Of a DNA stretch of 64,000 bases, positions 27,769 through 36,147 are shown piece by piece. The stretch spans positions 6,345,001 to 6,409,000 of the forward strand of contig NZ_JAPEPW010000001.1 in assembly GCF_026339955.1 (NCBI RefSeq), written 5' to 3'. Positions within the stretch are counted from its first letter, which is position 1; every line of letters starts with the position of its first letter. The translations under genes were made by a program, and so were the position numbers. Source of the DNA: Streptomyces sp. NBC_01549 (GTDB lineage Bacteria > Actinomycetota > Actinomycetes > Streptomycetales > Streptomycetaceae). Below the pieces are notes generated by a model, which was not told where the DNA came from, searched no databases, and worked only from the letters and a program-made list of their open reading frames with translations.

Positions 27769-28236
27769 CTAGAGCGGCGGCAGCTTGCGGAAGTCCCAGG
27801 AGGCGATCGCTGTCGGCGTCAGCCGGGCCCACGCGTGGCGGCCGTCGTGCGGCAGTTCCTCCAGGCCGAAGTTCTTGCGGGCGAACAAGGTCTCGGGGAC
27901 GTCGAGTTCGGCGCACAGCTCACCGGTGCGGGGGACCTCGCCCACGAACTCCACCGTGCCGGACAGCTCGACACCGCGCAGCTCCCCGTAGTCCTCGCCG
28001 GTGTCGATCACCACCGCGACGCGCGGGTCGCGGCGCAGCTCCGTCCAGCGCTTGCTGCGTACCACGGAGTACAGCCACAGCGAGGTGCCGTCCCAGACGA
28101 ACCAGAGCGCGCTCACGTGCGGGGCGCCGTCCTTCGACACCGTGGCGACGCGACAGGTGCGCTGGGTGGTGAGGAACTCGTCCAGTTCGCCGGGGGTCAT
28201 CATGATCTTCCGACCCCTGCGCTGAGTGACGGTCAT
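27769..28236 (-). CDS. PPOX class (F420/flavin) split-barrel protein
   Basis: A 155-residue pyridoxamine oxidase-fold protein: TTQRTCRVATVSKDGAPHVSALWFVWDGTSLWLYSVVRSKRWTELRRDPRVAVVIDTG is the typical N-terminal barrel. Many actinobacterial members bind F420. Start ATG 28236 follows AGAGGTGA. Its stop TAG lies in TAGGGCCTGTC, which equals the end of the MITE-like element found elsewhere. Confidence 0.85.
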   Translation of the reverse strand: MTVTQRRGRKIMMTPGELDEFLTTQRTCRVATVSKDGAPHVSALWFVWDGTSLWLYSVVRSKRWTELRRDPRVAVVIDTGEDYGELRGVELSGTVEFVGEVPRTGELCAELDVPETLFARKNFGLEELPHDGRHAWARLTPTAIASWDFRKLPPL

Positions 28237-28390
28237 ACGGTCACCTCTTCTTTCGTGTCGACCTTGTGCGACGATCTTCTGCGTCGACAGAGAGCTTCTG
28301 GCGGTTCGTCAGAAAAGCATGGGCCGTCTTCCGTCCGTGCGCAATGCTCGTTACGCTCGCCCGCCCCGGCCCTCGACGACAAGGGGAGTC

Positions 28391-29029
28391 ATGCCTTCGC
28401 ATGAACAGCTCAGCACACTCCTCGACCCGGACGGCACCGTTCTGCTCACCGTCGAGTGCCAGCAGGGCGTCGTCGGCCCGGACAGCGCCCTGCCCGAACT
28501 CGCCAGAGAGGCCCGGTCGTCGGGGGCCCTCGCGAACATCGCCAGGCTGGTGGCAGGCGCCCACGACAGCGGCGTCCAGGTGATCCACGCGATCGCCGAG
28601 CGACGGCCCGACGGGCGGGGCGCCAACCGCAACGCCCGCCTGTTCCGCGCGGCCGAACGGCTGCCCGTGCAGCAGCTGTCGGGCACCACCGCGGTCCGCG
28701 TCGCGGCGCCGATCGAGGTCGCCGAGGAGGACTTCGTCGTACGTCGCCTGCACGGGCTGTCCCCGCTCTCGGGCACCGAAGTGGACGCGCTGCTGCGCAA
28801 CCTGGGCTGTCGCACCCTCGTCGTGACCGGTGTCTCCGCCAACGTGGCCATCCCCAATACCGTGTTCGACGCCGTGAACCGCGGCTATGCCGCCGTGGTG
28901 CCCGCGGACGCCATCGCGGGGGTGCCCTCCGACTACACCCCCGCGATGATCCGCAACACACTCGCCCTGGTCGCCACGATCACGGCGACCGACGACGTGC
29001 TGGCCTGCCTCAAGCGACCGCGCCGTTGA
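28391..29029 (+). CDS. Isochorismatase-fold protein lacking the catalytic triad
   Basis: A 212-residue protein with the cysteine-hydrolase fold: LLTVECQQGVVG, GLSPLSGTEVDALLRNLG and VVTGVSANVAIPNTVFDAVNRGY. In active members the triad is Asp, Lys and Cys. Here the Asp position is E22, the Lys position is occupied by R118/R119, and the Cys position (in GvxTnvCV) is A153. It is therefore unlikely to be a hydrolase of the usual type and may be a binding protein. ATG 28391 follows AAGGGGAG. Confidence 0.8.
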   Translation: MPSHEQLSTLLDPDGTVLLTVECQQGVVGPDSALPELAREARSSGALANIARLVAGAHDSGVQVIHAIAERRPDGRGANRNARLFRAAERLPVQQLSGTTAVRVAAPIEVAEEDFVVRRLHGLSPLSGTEVDALLRNLGCRTLVVTGVSANVAIPNTVFDAVNRGYAAVVPADAIAGVPSDYTPAMIRNTLALVATITATDDVLACLKRPRR

Positions 29030-29047
29030 AGCGCGGGCCCGGCCGGG

Positions 29048-29539
29048 TCACGCGAGCTTGATCGAGTCCCCGTCCACGGTGATGTTGGCGGCGGCCAGCG
29101 GCTGCGTCGCGGGCCCCTTCTTCACACTGCCGTCGGTCGCGGAGAACTGGCTGTTGTGGCACGGGCAGGTGATGACGTTGTCGGCGATGCCCTTCACCGC
29201 ACAGCCCTGGTGGGTGCACTTGGAGGAGAAGGCCTTGTAGGTGCCCGCGGTCGGCTGGGTGACGACGACGCCCTGGGACTCGAAGACCTTGCCACCGCCC
29301 TCCGGGATGTCGGTGGTCTTCGCGAGGACCGTGCCGCCCGCGTTCCCCGCCGCGGCGTTGTCGCCCCCGCCCGTACCCCCGCTGCTCGCGCTGGAGCCGG
29401 AGTTGGAGCTGGTGGAGTCGGAGGACTTGTTGTCCGACCCGCACGCGGTCAGCGCGACGGCGAGTCCCGCCGTGCCGACCGCCGCCACGACGGTGCGGCG
29501 GGCCGGGGTCGGAACGGGGTGAAGCGATTCGCTGGTCAT
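29048..29539 (-). CDS. Rieske [2Fe-2S] lipoprotein
   Basis: A 163-residue exported protein. The N-terminus has a twin-arginine (ARRTVVAAVGTAGLAVALTAC) signal with lipobox cysteine C33, then a Ser/Gly-rich linker (38-68), then a Rieske domain with C108/H110 and C125/H128 as cluster ligands and C113/C127 as the disulfide pair. It probably carries electrons at the outer face of the membrane; no partner dehydrogenase is adjacent. Confidence 0.92.
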   Translation of the reverse strand: MTSESLHPVPTPARRTVVAAVGTAGLAVALTACGSDNKSSDSTSSNSGSSASSGGTGGGDNAAAGNAGGTVLAKTTDIPEGGGKVFESQGVVVTQPTAGTYKAFSSKCTHQGCAVKGIADNVITCPCHNSQFSATDGSVKKGPATQPLAAANITVDGDSIKLA

Positions 29540-29716
29540 GCTGACATTCCCTTCAACGGACGTGATGGTGATCCGTACACAAGTACGGTCCGCCCGTGTG
29601 CCCTGTTCAGGAGCTAGGGACTTCTTGACCGAATCGACAGCGGTTCGACAGCCGCGCCGACCGGCTCGGGGCTCCGCCGCCGCGGGCGCCCACGGGTCGC
29701 GTCCGGTGGCCGTGAC

Positions 29717-29736
29717 CGCCCCAGTAGCCTGGGGCG
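29717..29736 (+). promoter_or_regulatory. Palindrome over the -10 of the HipA-like gene
   Basis: CGCCCCAG-TAGC-CTGGGGCG is a perfect 8-bp inverted repeat ending exactly at the ATG. It contains a TAGCCT -10 (29725-29730) 6 nt from the start, so it is a leaderless promoter embedded in an operator-like palindrome. Confidence 0.55.
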
Positions 29737-30501
29737 ATGCTCAAGGAAGTCATCGTGACCCGCTACATCACGCCGCTGCGTGAGGGCGGCTCGCTGCCGG
29801 GGCTCGTCGAGGGCGACGATCTCGGGACGTACGTCATGAAGTTCACCGGCGCGGGGCAGGGGCGCAAGACGCTCGTCGCGGAGGTCGTCTGCGGTGAACT
29901 CGCACGCCGGCTCGGCCTGCGTGTGCCCGGCCTGGTGACACTCGACCTCGACCCGGTGCTGGGGCTCGGGGAGCCGGACCAGGAAGTGCAGGAGCTGCTC
30001 AAGTCGAGCGGCGGTCCGAACCTCGGGATGGACTTCCTTCCCGGCGCGATCGGCTTCGACTCCCTCGCCTTCGAGGTGAGCCCGGAGGAGGCCGGGCGGA
30101 TGGTCTGGTTCGACGCGCTGGTCAACAACGTCGACCGTTCCTGGCGTAACCCCAATCTGCTGATGTGGCACGGCGACCTGTGGCTCATCGACCACGGCGC
30201 CACCATGATCTGGCACCACCACTGGCCGGGCGCGGCGAACTCCGCGGCCAAGCCCTACGACGCCTCCGACCACGCGCTCGCGCCGTTCGGCCCGGACATC
30301 GCCTCCGCCGCGGCCGACCTGGCACCGCTGGTGACCGAGGACCTGCTGGCCGAGGTGACCGCGGAGATTCCCGACGCGTGGCTGGCCGACGAACCCGGCT
30401 TCGACTCGCCGGACGCTCTCCGGCGTGCCTATGCGCAGCCGCTCCTGGCGCGCGCCGGTGTGATCGAGGGGCGCATCAAGGGCTTCGAGGGGGACAAGTG
30501 A
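29737..30501 (+). CDS. HipA-like kinase family protein
   Basis: A 254-residue protein with the HipA C-terminal kinase-like fold: VMKFTGAG (ATP lysine), VNNVDRSWRNPNLL (catalytic loop) and LIDHGATMIW (metal-binding Asp). It lacks HipA's N-terminal domain. A 4-nt GTGA overlap joins it to the DUF3037 gene, a pairing seen in many bacteria. Whether it phosphorylates a tRNA synthetase like HipA or another target is unknown. Confidence 0.85.
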   Translation: MLKEVIVTRYITPLREGGSLPGLVEGDDLGTYVMKFTGAGQGRKTLVAEVVCGELARRLGLRVPGLVTLDLDPVLGLGEPDQEVQELLKSSGGPNLGMDFLPGAIGFDSLAFEVSPEEAGRMVWFDALVNNVDRSWRNPNLLMWHGDLWLIDHGATMIWHHHWPGAANSAAKPYDASDHALAPFGPDIASAAADLAPLVTEDLLAEVTAEIPDAWLADEPGFDSPDALRRAYAQPLLARAGVIEGRIKGFEGDK

Positions 30502-30881
30502 GCGAGCGGGACGTCTTCGAGTACGCGTTGCTGCGCGTGGTGCCGCGGGTCGAGCGCGGCGAGTGCTTCAACGCGGGCGTACTGGTGTACTGCCGCGCCA
30601 AGTCCTTCGTCGGGGTGCGCACCCATCTGGACGAGGCCAAGCTGCTGGCCCTGGACCCGGAGGCCGACACGGCCGGCGTACGGGCCGCGCTGCGGGCGGT
30701 CGAAGGAGTCTGCGCGGGTGGCAAAGCGGCAGGTCAGGCCGCCGGTGACGACGCCGGGCGGCGTTTTCGCTGGCTGATCGCGCCCCGCTCGACGGTGGTG
30801 CAGCCGGGACCCGTGCACACCGGACTCACCGCCGATCCGGAAGCGGAGACGGAGCGGTTGCTCCAGTTGCTGGTCAGGTAA
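30498..30881 (+). CDS. DUF3037 domain protein
   Basis: A 127-residue protein of the DUF3037 family (FEYALLRVVPRVERGECFNAGVLVYCRAKSFVG and a C-terminal FRWLIAPRSTVVQPGPVHTGL). It is translationally coupled to the HipA-like kinase. Family function is unknown; the constant pairing suggests it is a partner or regulator of the kinase. Confidence 0.88.
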   Translation: MSERDVFEYALLRVVPRVERGECFNAGVLVYCRAKSFVGVRTHLDEAKLLALDPEADTAGVRAALRAVEGVCAGGKAAGQAAGDDAGRRFRWLIAPRSTVVQPGPVHTGLTADPEAETERLLQLLVR

Positions 30882-30906
30882 TGGATCACACCCGCGCCGT
30901 GTGCCG

Positions 30907-30967
30907 TTGACACCGGGTGCCAGGGCTTCTAGCGTCACGTCTACTGAAGGTACTAAGCGGTCGCTCA
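30907..30967 (+). promoter_or_regulatory. Promoter of the fabG-SDR unit with TetR-type operator
   Basis: TTGACA (30907-30912), 17 nt, TAGCGT (30930-30935): a near-consensus vegetative promoter. Just downstream is TAAGCG-GT-CGCTCA (30954-30967), a 14-bp inverted repeat with one mismatch, of the AAGCG-N2-CGCTT type bound by TetR-family repressors of acyl-CoA and lipid genes. Confidence 0.65.
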
Positions 30968-31070
30968 CCGGACGGGCGTACCGTGTGAGCCGCAAGACAT
31001 GCCACCGCGGGACATACCACCGCAGAGCATTTCATGCCGCAGGGCTTTTCAAGGGCGAGGAGAACCAGCA

Positions 31071-31832
31071 ATGTCCACCACTGAGCAGCGCGTAGCCGTA
31101 GTCACCGGTGCCGCGCGCGGCATCGGCGCCGCGACCGCCGTACGACTGGCCGCCGAGGGCCGCGCCGTCGCGGTGATCGACCTCGACGAGGCCGCGTGCA
31201 AGGACACCGTCGAGAAGATCACCGCCGCCGGTGGCAAGGCCATCGCGGTCGGCTGCGACGTCTCCGACGAGGCCCAGGTCGAGGCCGCGGTCGCGCGGAT
31301 CGCCGAGGAGCTCGGTGCGCCGACCGTCCTGGTGAACAACGCGGGCGTGCTCCGCGACAACCTGCTGTTCAAGATGGCCGCGTCCGACTGGGACACGGTC
31401 ATGAACGTGCACCTGCGCGGCGCCTTCCTGATGGCGAAGGCCTGCCAGAAGTACATGGTGGACGCCAAGTTCGGCCGGATCGTCAACCTGTCGTCGTCCT
31501 CGGCGCTCGGTAACCGCGGCCAGGCCAACTACTCCGCCGCCAAGGCCGGTCTGCAGGGCCTCACCAAGACCCTCGCCATCGAGCTCGGCAAGTTCGGCGT
31601 CACCGCCAACGCCGTCGCCCCCGGCTTCATCGCCACCGACATGACGGCGGCCACCGCCGAGCGCGTGGGCATGGGCTTCGAGGACTTCCAGGCCGCGGCC
31701 GCCACCCAGATCCCCGTGCAACGCGTCGGCAACCCCGACGACATCGCCAACGCGATCGCCTTCTTCACCGGCGAGGCCGCCGGATTCGTCTCCGGCCAGG
31801 TCCTGTACGTGGCCGGCGGACCGCTCAACTGA
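31071..31832 (+). CDS. fabG: 3-oxoacyl-ACP reductase-like SDR
   Basis: A 253-residue short-chain dehydrogenase: cofactor motif TGAARGIG, NNAG, active-site serine in NLSSSSALGN and YSAAK. The acidic VIDLDE after beta-2 suggests NAD(H) rather than NADP(H). It sits 16 nt before a second SDR and shares its promoter. Likely acts in fatty-acyl or beta-oxidation-type metabolism, as the TetR-type operator suggests. Confidence 0.88.
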   Translation: MSTTEQRVAVVTGAARGIGAATAVRLAAEGRAVAVIDLDEAACKDTVEKITAAGGKAIAVGCDVSDEAQVEAAVARIAEELGAPTVLVNNAGVLRDNLLFKMAASDWDTVMNVHLRGAFLMAKACQKYMVDAKFGRIVNLSSSSALGNRGQANYSAAKAGLQGLTKTLAIELGKFGVTANAVAPGFIATDMTAATAERVGMGFEDFQAAAATQIPVQRVGNPDDIANAIAFFTGEAAGFVSGQVLYVAGGPLN

Positions 31833-31848
31833 CGCCGGAGGGCACGAC

Positions 31849-32610
31849 ATGACCACACTCCCCGAACTCTCCGGCAAGGTCGCGCTCATCACAGGCGCGA
31901 GCCGCGGCATCGGCTACGGCATCGCGGAGGCCCTCGTCGCGCGCGGTGACCGCGTGTGCATCACGGGCCGCAACGAGGACGCCCTCAAGGAGGCCGTCGA
32001 GGCACTCGGTGCCGACCGCGTCATCGGCGTCGCCGGCAAGGCGCACGACCTGGCCCACCAGGCCACCGTCGTCGAGCGCACCATGGAGGCCTTCGGCCGC
32101 GTCGACTACCTGGTCAACAACGCCGGTACGAACCCCGTGTTCGGCCCGATGGCCGACCTGGACCTGGACGTGGCACGCAAGGTCTTCGAGACCAACGTCA
32201 TCTCGGCGCTCGGCTTCGCCCAGTTGACCTGGAAGGCCTGGCAGAGCGAGAACGGCGGCGCGATCGTCAACATCGCGTCCGTCGCGGGCATCGCCCCCTC
32301 GCCCTTCATCGGCGCGTACGGCATCAGCAAGGCCGCCATGATCAACCTGACCGTGCAGCTGGCGCACGAGTTCGCGCCCAAGGTGCGGGTCAACGCGATC
32401 GCGCCCGCCGTGGTCAAGACCAAGTTCGCGCAGGCCCTGTACGAGGGCCGAGAGGCGGAGGCGGCCGCGTCCTACCCGCTCGGCCGACTGGGCGTGCCTT
32501 CCGACATCGGGGGCGCCGCCGCCTTCCTCACCTCGACGCAGTCGGACTGGATCACCGGTCAGACGCTCGTCGTCGACGGCGGCATATTCCTGAACGCCGG
32601 AGTGGGCTGA
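31849..32610 (+). CDS. SDR family oxidoreductase
   Basis: A 253-residue classical SDR: TGASRGIGYGI, NNAGTNPVFGP, NIASVAGIAP and YGISKAA. TGRNE after beta-2 suggests NADP(H). Same operon as the fabG-like gene. The C-terminal DWITGQTLVVDGGIF is family-typical. Substrate unknown. Ends in a strong terminator. Confidence 0.9.
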   Translation: MTTLPELSGKVALITGASRGIGYGIAEALVARGDRVCITGRNEDALKEAVEALGADRVIGVAGKAHDLAHQATVVERTMEAFGRVDYLVNNAGTNPVFGPMADLDLDVARKVFETNVISALGFAQLTWKAWQSENGGAIVNIASVAGIAPSPFIGAYGISKAAMINLTVQLAHEFAPKVRVNAIAPAVVKTKFAQALYEGREAEAAASYPLGRLGVPSDIGGAAAFLTSTQSDWITGQTLVVDGGIFLNAGVG

Positions 32611-32640
32611 CCGGAGCCCCGAGACGGGACGAACGGAGCA

Positions 32641-32681
32641 TCGACGCGGGCGCTGATGGACGAAATCGGCGCCCGCGTCGA
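32641..32681 (+). terminator. Terminator of the two-SDR operon
   Basis: TCGACGCGGGCGC and GCGCCCGCGTCGA form a perfect 13-bp stem with a 15-nt loop. Confidence 0.88.
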
Positions 32682-32819
32682 CGTATGAAGACGGACAGCC
32701 CGATGACAACCTTGTCACAAACGCGCTGATCAAGTGCCGCGCAGGGAACGCGGGTTCACCGGCCGGGCGCTGCGGTATGGTCTGCCGACCCTTGGTACGG
32801 CAGATCGAGGAGCGTGCGC

Positions 32820-34400
32820 GTGTTCAACCGCAACCAATGTCTGCGGCAGCTGGCGGCGGTCACGTCCGTCGCCCTGGTGGCCGGGTGCGGCGTCCTCTCC
32901 TCGGCGTCCTCCGACGACAAGGGACCGATCGTCGTGGGCACCACCAGTGCCCCGAGCACGCTGGATCCGGCCGCCTCCTGGGACGGCTCGTGGGAGCTGT
33001 TCCGCAACATCTACCAGACGCTCCTGAGCTACCCCACCGGGACGACCACGCCCGAGCCCGACGCCGCCCAGAGCTGTGCGTTCACCGACAGAACGAACCT
33101 GGTGTACCGCTGCAAGCTGCGCGCCGGCATGCAGTTCTCCGACGGCGACTCGTTGGACGCCCGGGCCGTCAAGTACTCGATCGACCGGATCAAGAAGATC
33201 AACCTGCCCAGCGGTCCCGCCGGCCTCCTCGGCAGCCCCGACCGGATCCAGGTACGGGGCGAGCGCGAGCTCCTCTTCCACCTGAACAAGCCGGACGCGA
33301 CGTTCCCGTTCGTCCTCGCCACGCCGGCCATGTCGATCGTGGACCCCGACGACTACCCCGCCCACTCGTTGCGCAAGGACGGCAAGGTCATCGGGTCCGG
33401 CCCGTACAGCCTGCGCTCCTACGAGGACGGCAAGCAGGCCGAACTCGTCAGGAACGACCACTACAAGGGCTTCGCCGAGCTCAAGAACGACGCGGTCACC
33501 ATCCGCTACTTCCAGGACTCGGGGCAGATGGTCGACGCCCTCAAGGACAAGAAGATCGACGTCACGTACCGCGGACTGGCCTCCAAGGACATCGTCTCGC
33601 TCCGAAGCGGGGGAGCGGACGACGGCCTTCAGCTCGTCGAGGGCGCGGGCATGGAGATCAGCTACCTGGTGTTCAACCCGAAGGATCCCTGGGCCAGGAA
33701 GCTCGCGGTCCGCAAGGCGGTCGCCCAGGTCATCGACCGTGCGGCGATCGCGCACAAGGTCTACAAGGACACCGTCGACCCGCTGTACTCCATGGTCCCC
33801 GCGGGCCTGACCGGTCACACCACGGGCTTTTTCGACGACTACGGGGACCCCAGTTCGTCCAAGGCCCGGCAGATCCTCCTGGAGGCGGGCATCACCGAGC
33901 GCGTCCCCCTCACCCTCTGGTACACCACGGATCGCTACGGCTCCGAAACCGCCCCGGAGTTCCAGGAGATCAAGAGGCAGCTCGAGGACTCCGGTCTGTT
34001 CCGTGTGTCCCTCAACGGGCGCCCCTGGAAGACGTACGAAGAGGGCTACCGCAAGGGCGAGTACCCGGTGTTCGGGCGCGGCTGGTTCCCGGACTTCCCG
34101 GACGCCGAGAACTTCATCGCCCCCTTCGTGGGCCGGCAGAACGCGCTCGGTACGCCCTATCCGGCGCCCCGGATCACCGACACCCTGCTGCCCGCCTCGC
34201 GCCGCGAGAGCGACCGTGGAGCGGTGGTCGAGGAGTTCGAGGCGGCCCAGCAGATTCTCGTCGATGACGCTCGGCTGCTGCCGCTGTGGCAGGGCAAGCA
34301 GTTCGTGGCGGCGAGCGAGGACATCTCGGGCGGGGAGCAGGCCCTGGACCCCTCGACGATCATGATGATGTGGGAGCTGTACCGCAAGACCAGCTGGTAG
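32820..34400 (+). CDS. ABC transporter substrate-binding lipoprotein (family 5, peptide/opine type)
   Basis: A 526-residue lipoprotein. LAAVTSVALVAGCGVLSS is a lipoprotein signal peptide with lipobox VAGC. The mature part is a family 5 solute-binding protein (VGTTSAPSTLDPA, LRAGMQFSDGDSLDARAVKYSIDR). GTG 32820 has GAGGAG 7 nt upstream; GTG 32814 is too close. No permease or ATPase genes adjoin it, so it is an orphan receptor that must share a permease encoded elsewhere or act in sensing. Confidence 0.9.
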   Translation: MFNRNQCLRQLAAVTSVALVAGCGVLSSASSDDKGPIVVGTTSAPSTLDPAASWDGSWELFRNIYQTLLSYPTGTTTPEPDAAQSCAFTDRTNLVYRCKLRAGMQFSDGDSLDARAVKYSIDRIKKINLPSGPAGLLGSPDRIQVRGERELLFHLNKPDATFPFVLATPAMSIVDPDDYPAHSLRKDGKVIGSGPYSLRSYEDGKQAELVRNDHYKGFAELKNDAVTIRYFQDSGQMVDALKDKKIDVTYRGLASKDIVSLRSGGADDGLQLVEGAGMEISYLVFNPKDPWARKLAVRKAVAQVIDRAAIAHKVYKDTVDPLYSMVPAGLTGHTTGFFDDYGDPSSSKARQILLEAGITERVPLTLWYTTDRYGSETAPEFQEIKRQLEDSGLFRVSLNGRPWKTYEEGYRKGEYPVFGRGWFPDFPDAENFIAPFVGRQNALGTPYPAPRITDTLLPASRRESDRGAVVEEFEAAQQILVDDARLLPLWQGKQFVAASEDISGGEQALDPSTIMMMWELYRKTSW

Positions 34401-34513
34401 GGCACCGGCAGGCCCTGGCGGGTAGCGTGGTCATACGGGGTGCGGGGCCGATTGTCAGTGGTCGCCTGTAGGTTCTGAGACCTGGAAGTGACCGCACATC
34501 GGAGGAACTTGAC

Positions 34514-35197
34514 GTGACCGACACCGCCATGCTGCCCGAGTCCTGGCGCGGCGTCCTGGGTGACGAACTGCAGCAGCCCTACTTCAAGGAACTCACCGAG
34601 TTCGTGGAGGAGGAGCGCGCCAACGGTCCCGTCTACCCTCCGCGCGAGGAGGTCTTCGCGGCGCTGGAGGCGACTCCCTACGAGCGGGTGAAGGTGCTGA
34701 TCCTCGGCCAGGACCCGTACCACGGCGAGGGTCAGGGCCACGGCCTGTGCTTCTCGGTCCGCCCGGGGGTGAAGACCCCGCCCTCGCTCCGCAACATCTA
34801 CAAGGAGATGAAGGAGGAGCTGGGCACCCCGATCCCGGACAACGGCTATCTGATGCCGTGGGCCGAGCAGGGCGTTCTGCTGCTCAACGCGGTGCTGACC
34901 GTGCGCTCCGGTGAGGCGAACTCGCACAAGGGCAAGGGCTGGGAGAAGTTCACGGACGCGGTGATCCGTGCCGTGGCCGACCGGCCCGACCCGGCGGTCT
35001 TCGTCCTGTGGGGGAACTACGCGCAGAAGAAGCTCCCGCTCATCGACGAGAAGCGGCACATCGTGGTCAAGGGCGCGCACCCCTCGCCGCTCTCCGCCAA
35101 GAAGTTCTTCGGCTCCCGCCCCTTCACGCAGATCAACGAGGCGGTCGCGGGACAGGGCCACGAGCCGATCGACTGGCGGATTCCGAACCTGGGCTGA
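34514..35197 (+). CDS. ung: Uracil-DNA glycosylase
   Basis: A 227-residue family 1 enzyme that removes uracil from DNA. GQDPYHGEGQGHGLCFSV holds the catalytic water-activating D67, and KGAHPSPLS holds H189. GTG 34514 follows GGAGGAA by 7 nt. Typical length for Streptomyces Ung. Confidence 0.97.
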   Translation: MTDTAMLPESWRGVLGDELQQPYFKELTEFVEEERANGPVYPPREEVFAALEATPYERVKVLILGQDPYHGEGQGHGLCFSVRPGVKTPPSLRNIYKEMKEELGTPIPDNGYLMPWAEQGVLLLNAVLTVRSGEANSHKGKGWEKFTDAVIRAVADRPDPAVFVLWGNYAQKKLPLIDEKRHIVVKGAHPSPLSAKKFFGSRPFTQINEAVAGQGHEPIDWRIPNLG

Positions 35198-35358
35198 TCC
35201 GGGGCGCCCGACGGCGTGGCGGACACGTGAGCGGATCCCGTGGTCCAGGCGTGATCCGAAGGCGGGACCTGGGCCGGGAGGGGGCTCTGGTCCCGCTGTC
35301 ACCGGAACGCTCAGTGGCGTACGGGGGGCGGCTGAGCCCGATGGTCAGTGCGCCCGGC

Positions 35359-35467
35359 CAGGGCCTGTCCGGGCGGATACAGGTCGCGGGAAACGGGGGG
35401 CGCCTCAACGCCGCGGATGGGCGTGCCAAGGCCCGCGCCTGCGGCATGATCCGCCGGACAGGCCCTA
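35359..35467. mobile_element. MITE-like element, short copy
   Basis: About 109 bp bounded by inverted repeats: AGGGCCTGTCCGGGCGGAT on the left (one extra G) and ATCCGCCGGACAGGCCCT on the right. The inner right end (GATGGGCGTGCCAAG...GCATGATCC) is almost identical to the copy at 48079-48267. It encodes nothing and lies 37 nt before the next gene's start, within its likely promoter. Confidence 0.75.
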
Positions 35468-35503
35468 GCGTCGGAAGGGACAGCGACGAGCCTGGAGGAC
35501 GCG

Positions 35504-36121
35504 GTGGCGGAGCAACAGGAGCAGGCGGCGCCGGATGCCATGATGACCCGGATCGGGCAGGTCGTCATGCTGCACCACGGCGGCGACCGCGAAGAGGCTC
35601 GGGGGCGATTCCTGGACCTCTGGGGGGAGATCGGCGAGGACGGCGACCCCCTGCACCGCTGCACCCTGGCGCACTACCTGGCGGACACGCAGGACGACCC
35701 CGCGGACGAACTGGCCTGGGATCTCAGGGCGTTGTCGGCAGCCGAGGAACTCACCGACGGCGGGGGCGTCGAGCCCCACCAGTCGCTCGCGGCACGCGCG
35801 TTCTACCCGTCGCTGCATCTGAACCTGGCGGCCGACTATGTGAAACTCGGCCGCTCCGAAGCCGCCCGCAGCCATCTGCGCCGGGCGCGGGGCGCGGTCG
35901 GCGCCCTCGGGGACGACCGTTACGGCGACGGTGTACGGGCGGCGATCGGCCGACTGGAGCTGAGACTCGACGGGGACGGGCCGTCGGACGGGGCACCGGG
36001 GGAGGGCCCCGGCACCGTCGAGGGGCCAGGTCCTTTCGGTGGGCCTGGTTCCTTCGGTGGGCCCGGTTCCCATGGGGGGCCGGGAGGAGAGACCCTGGGG
36101 CCGCCGAGACAGCGACCCTAG
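35504..36121 (+). CDS. Tetratricopeptide-like protein
   Basis: A 205-residue helical protein. AEQQEQAAPDAMMTRIGQVVMLHHGGDREEARGRFLDLWGEIGEDGDPLHRCTLAHYLADTQDDPADEL has TPR-like spacing of small and large hydrophobics. The C-terminal ~45 residues are a Gly/Pro/Phe repeat (GPGPFGGPGSFGGPGSHGGPGG). GTG 35504 follows GGAGGA. Function unknown; the MITE-like element lies in its upstream region. Confidence 0.75.
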   Translation: MAEQQEQAAPDAMMTRIGQVVMLHHGGDREEARGRFLDLWGEIGEDGDPLHRCTLAHYLADTQDDPADELAWDLRALSAAEELTDGGGVEPHQSLAARAFYPSLHLNLAADYVKLGRSEAARSHLRRARGAVGALGDDRYGDGVRAAIGRLELRLDGDGPSDGAPGEGPGTVEGPGPFGGPGSFGGPGSHGGPGGETLGPPRQRP

Positions 36122-36147
36122 GCCGCGTCGCCCGGGTCCCGGCGGCG

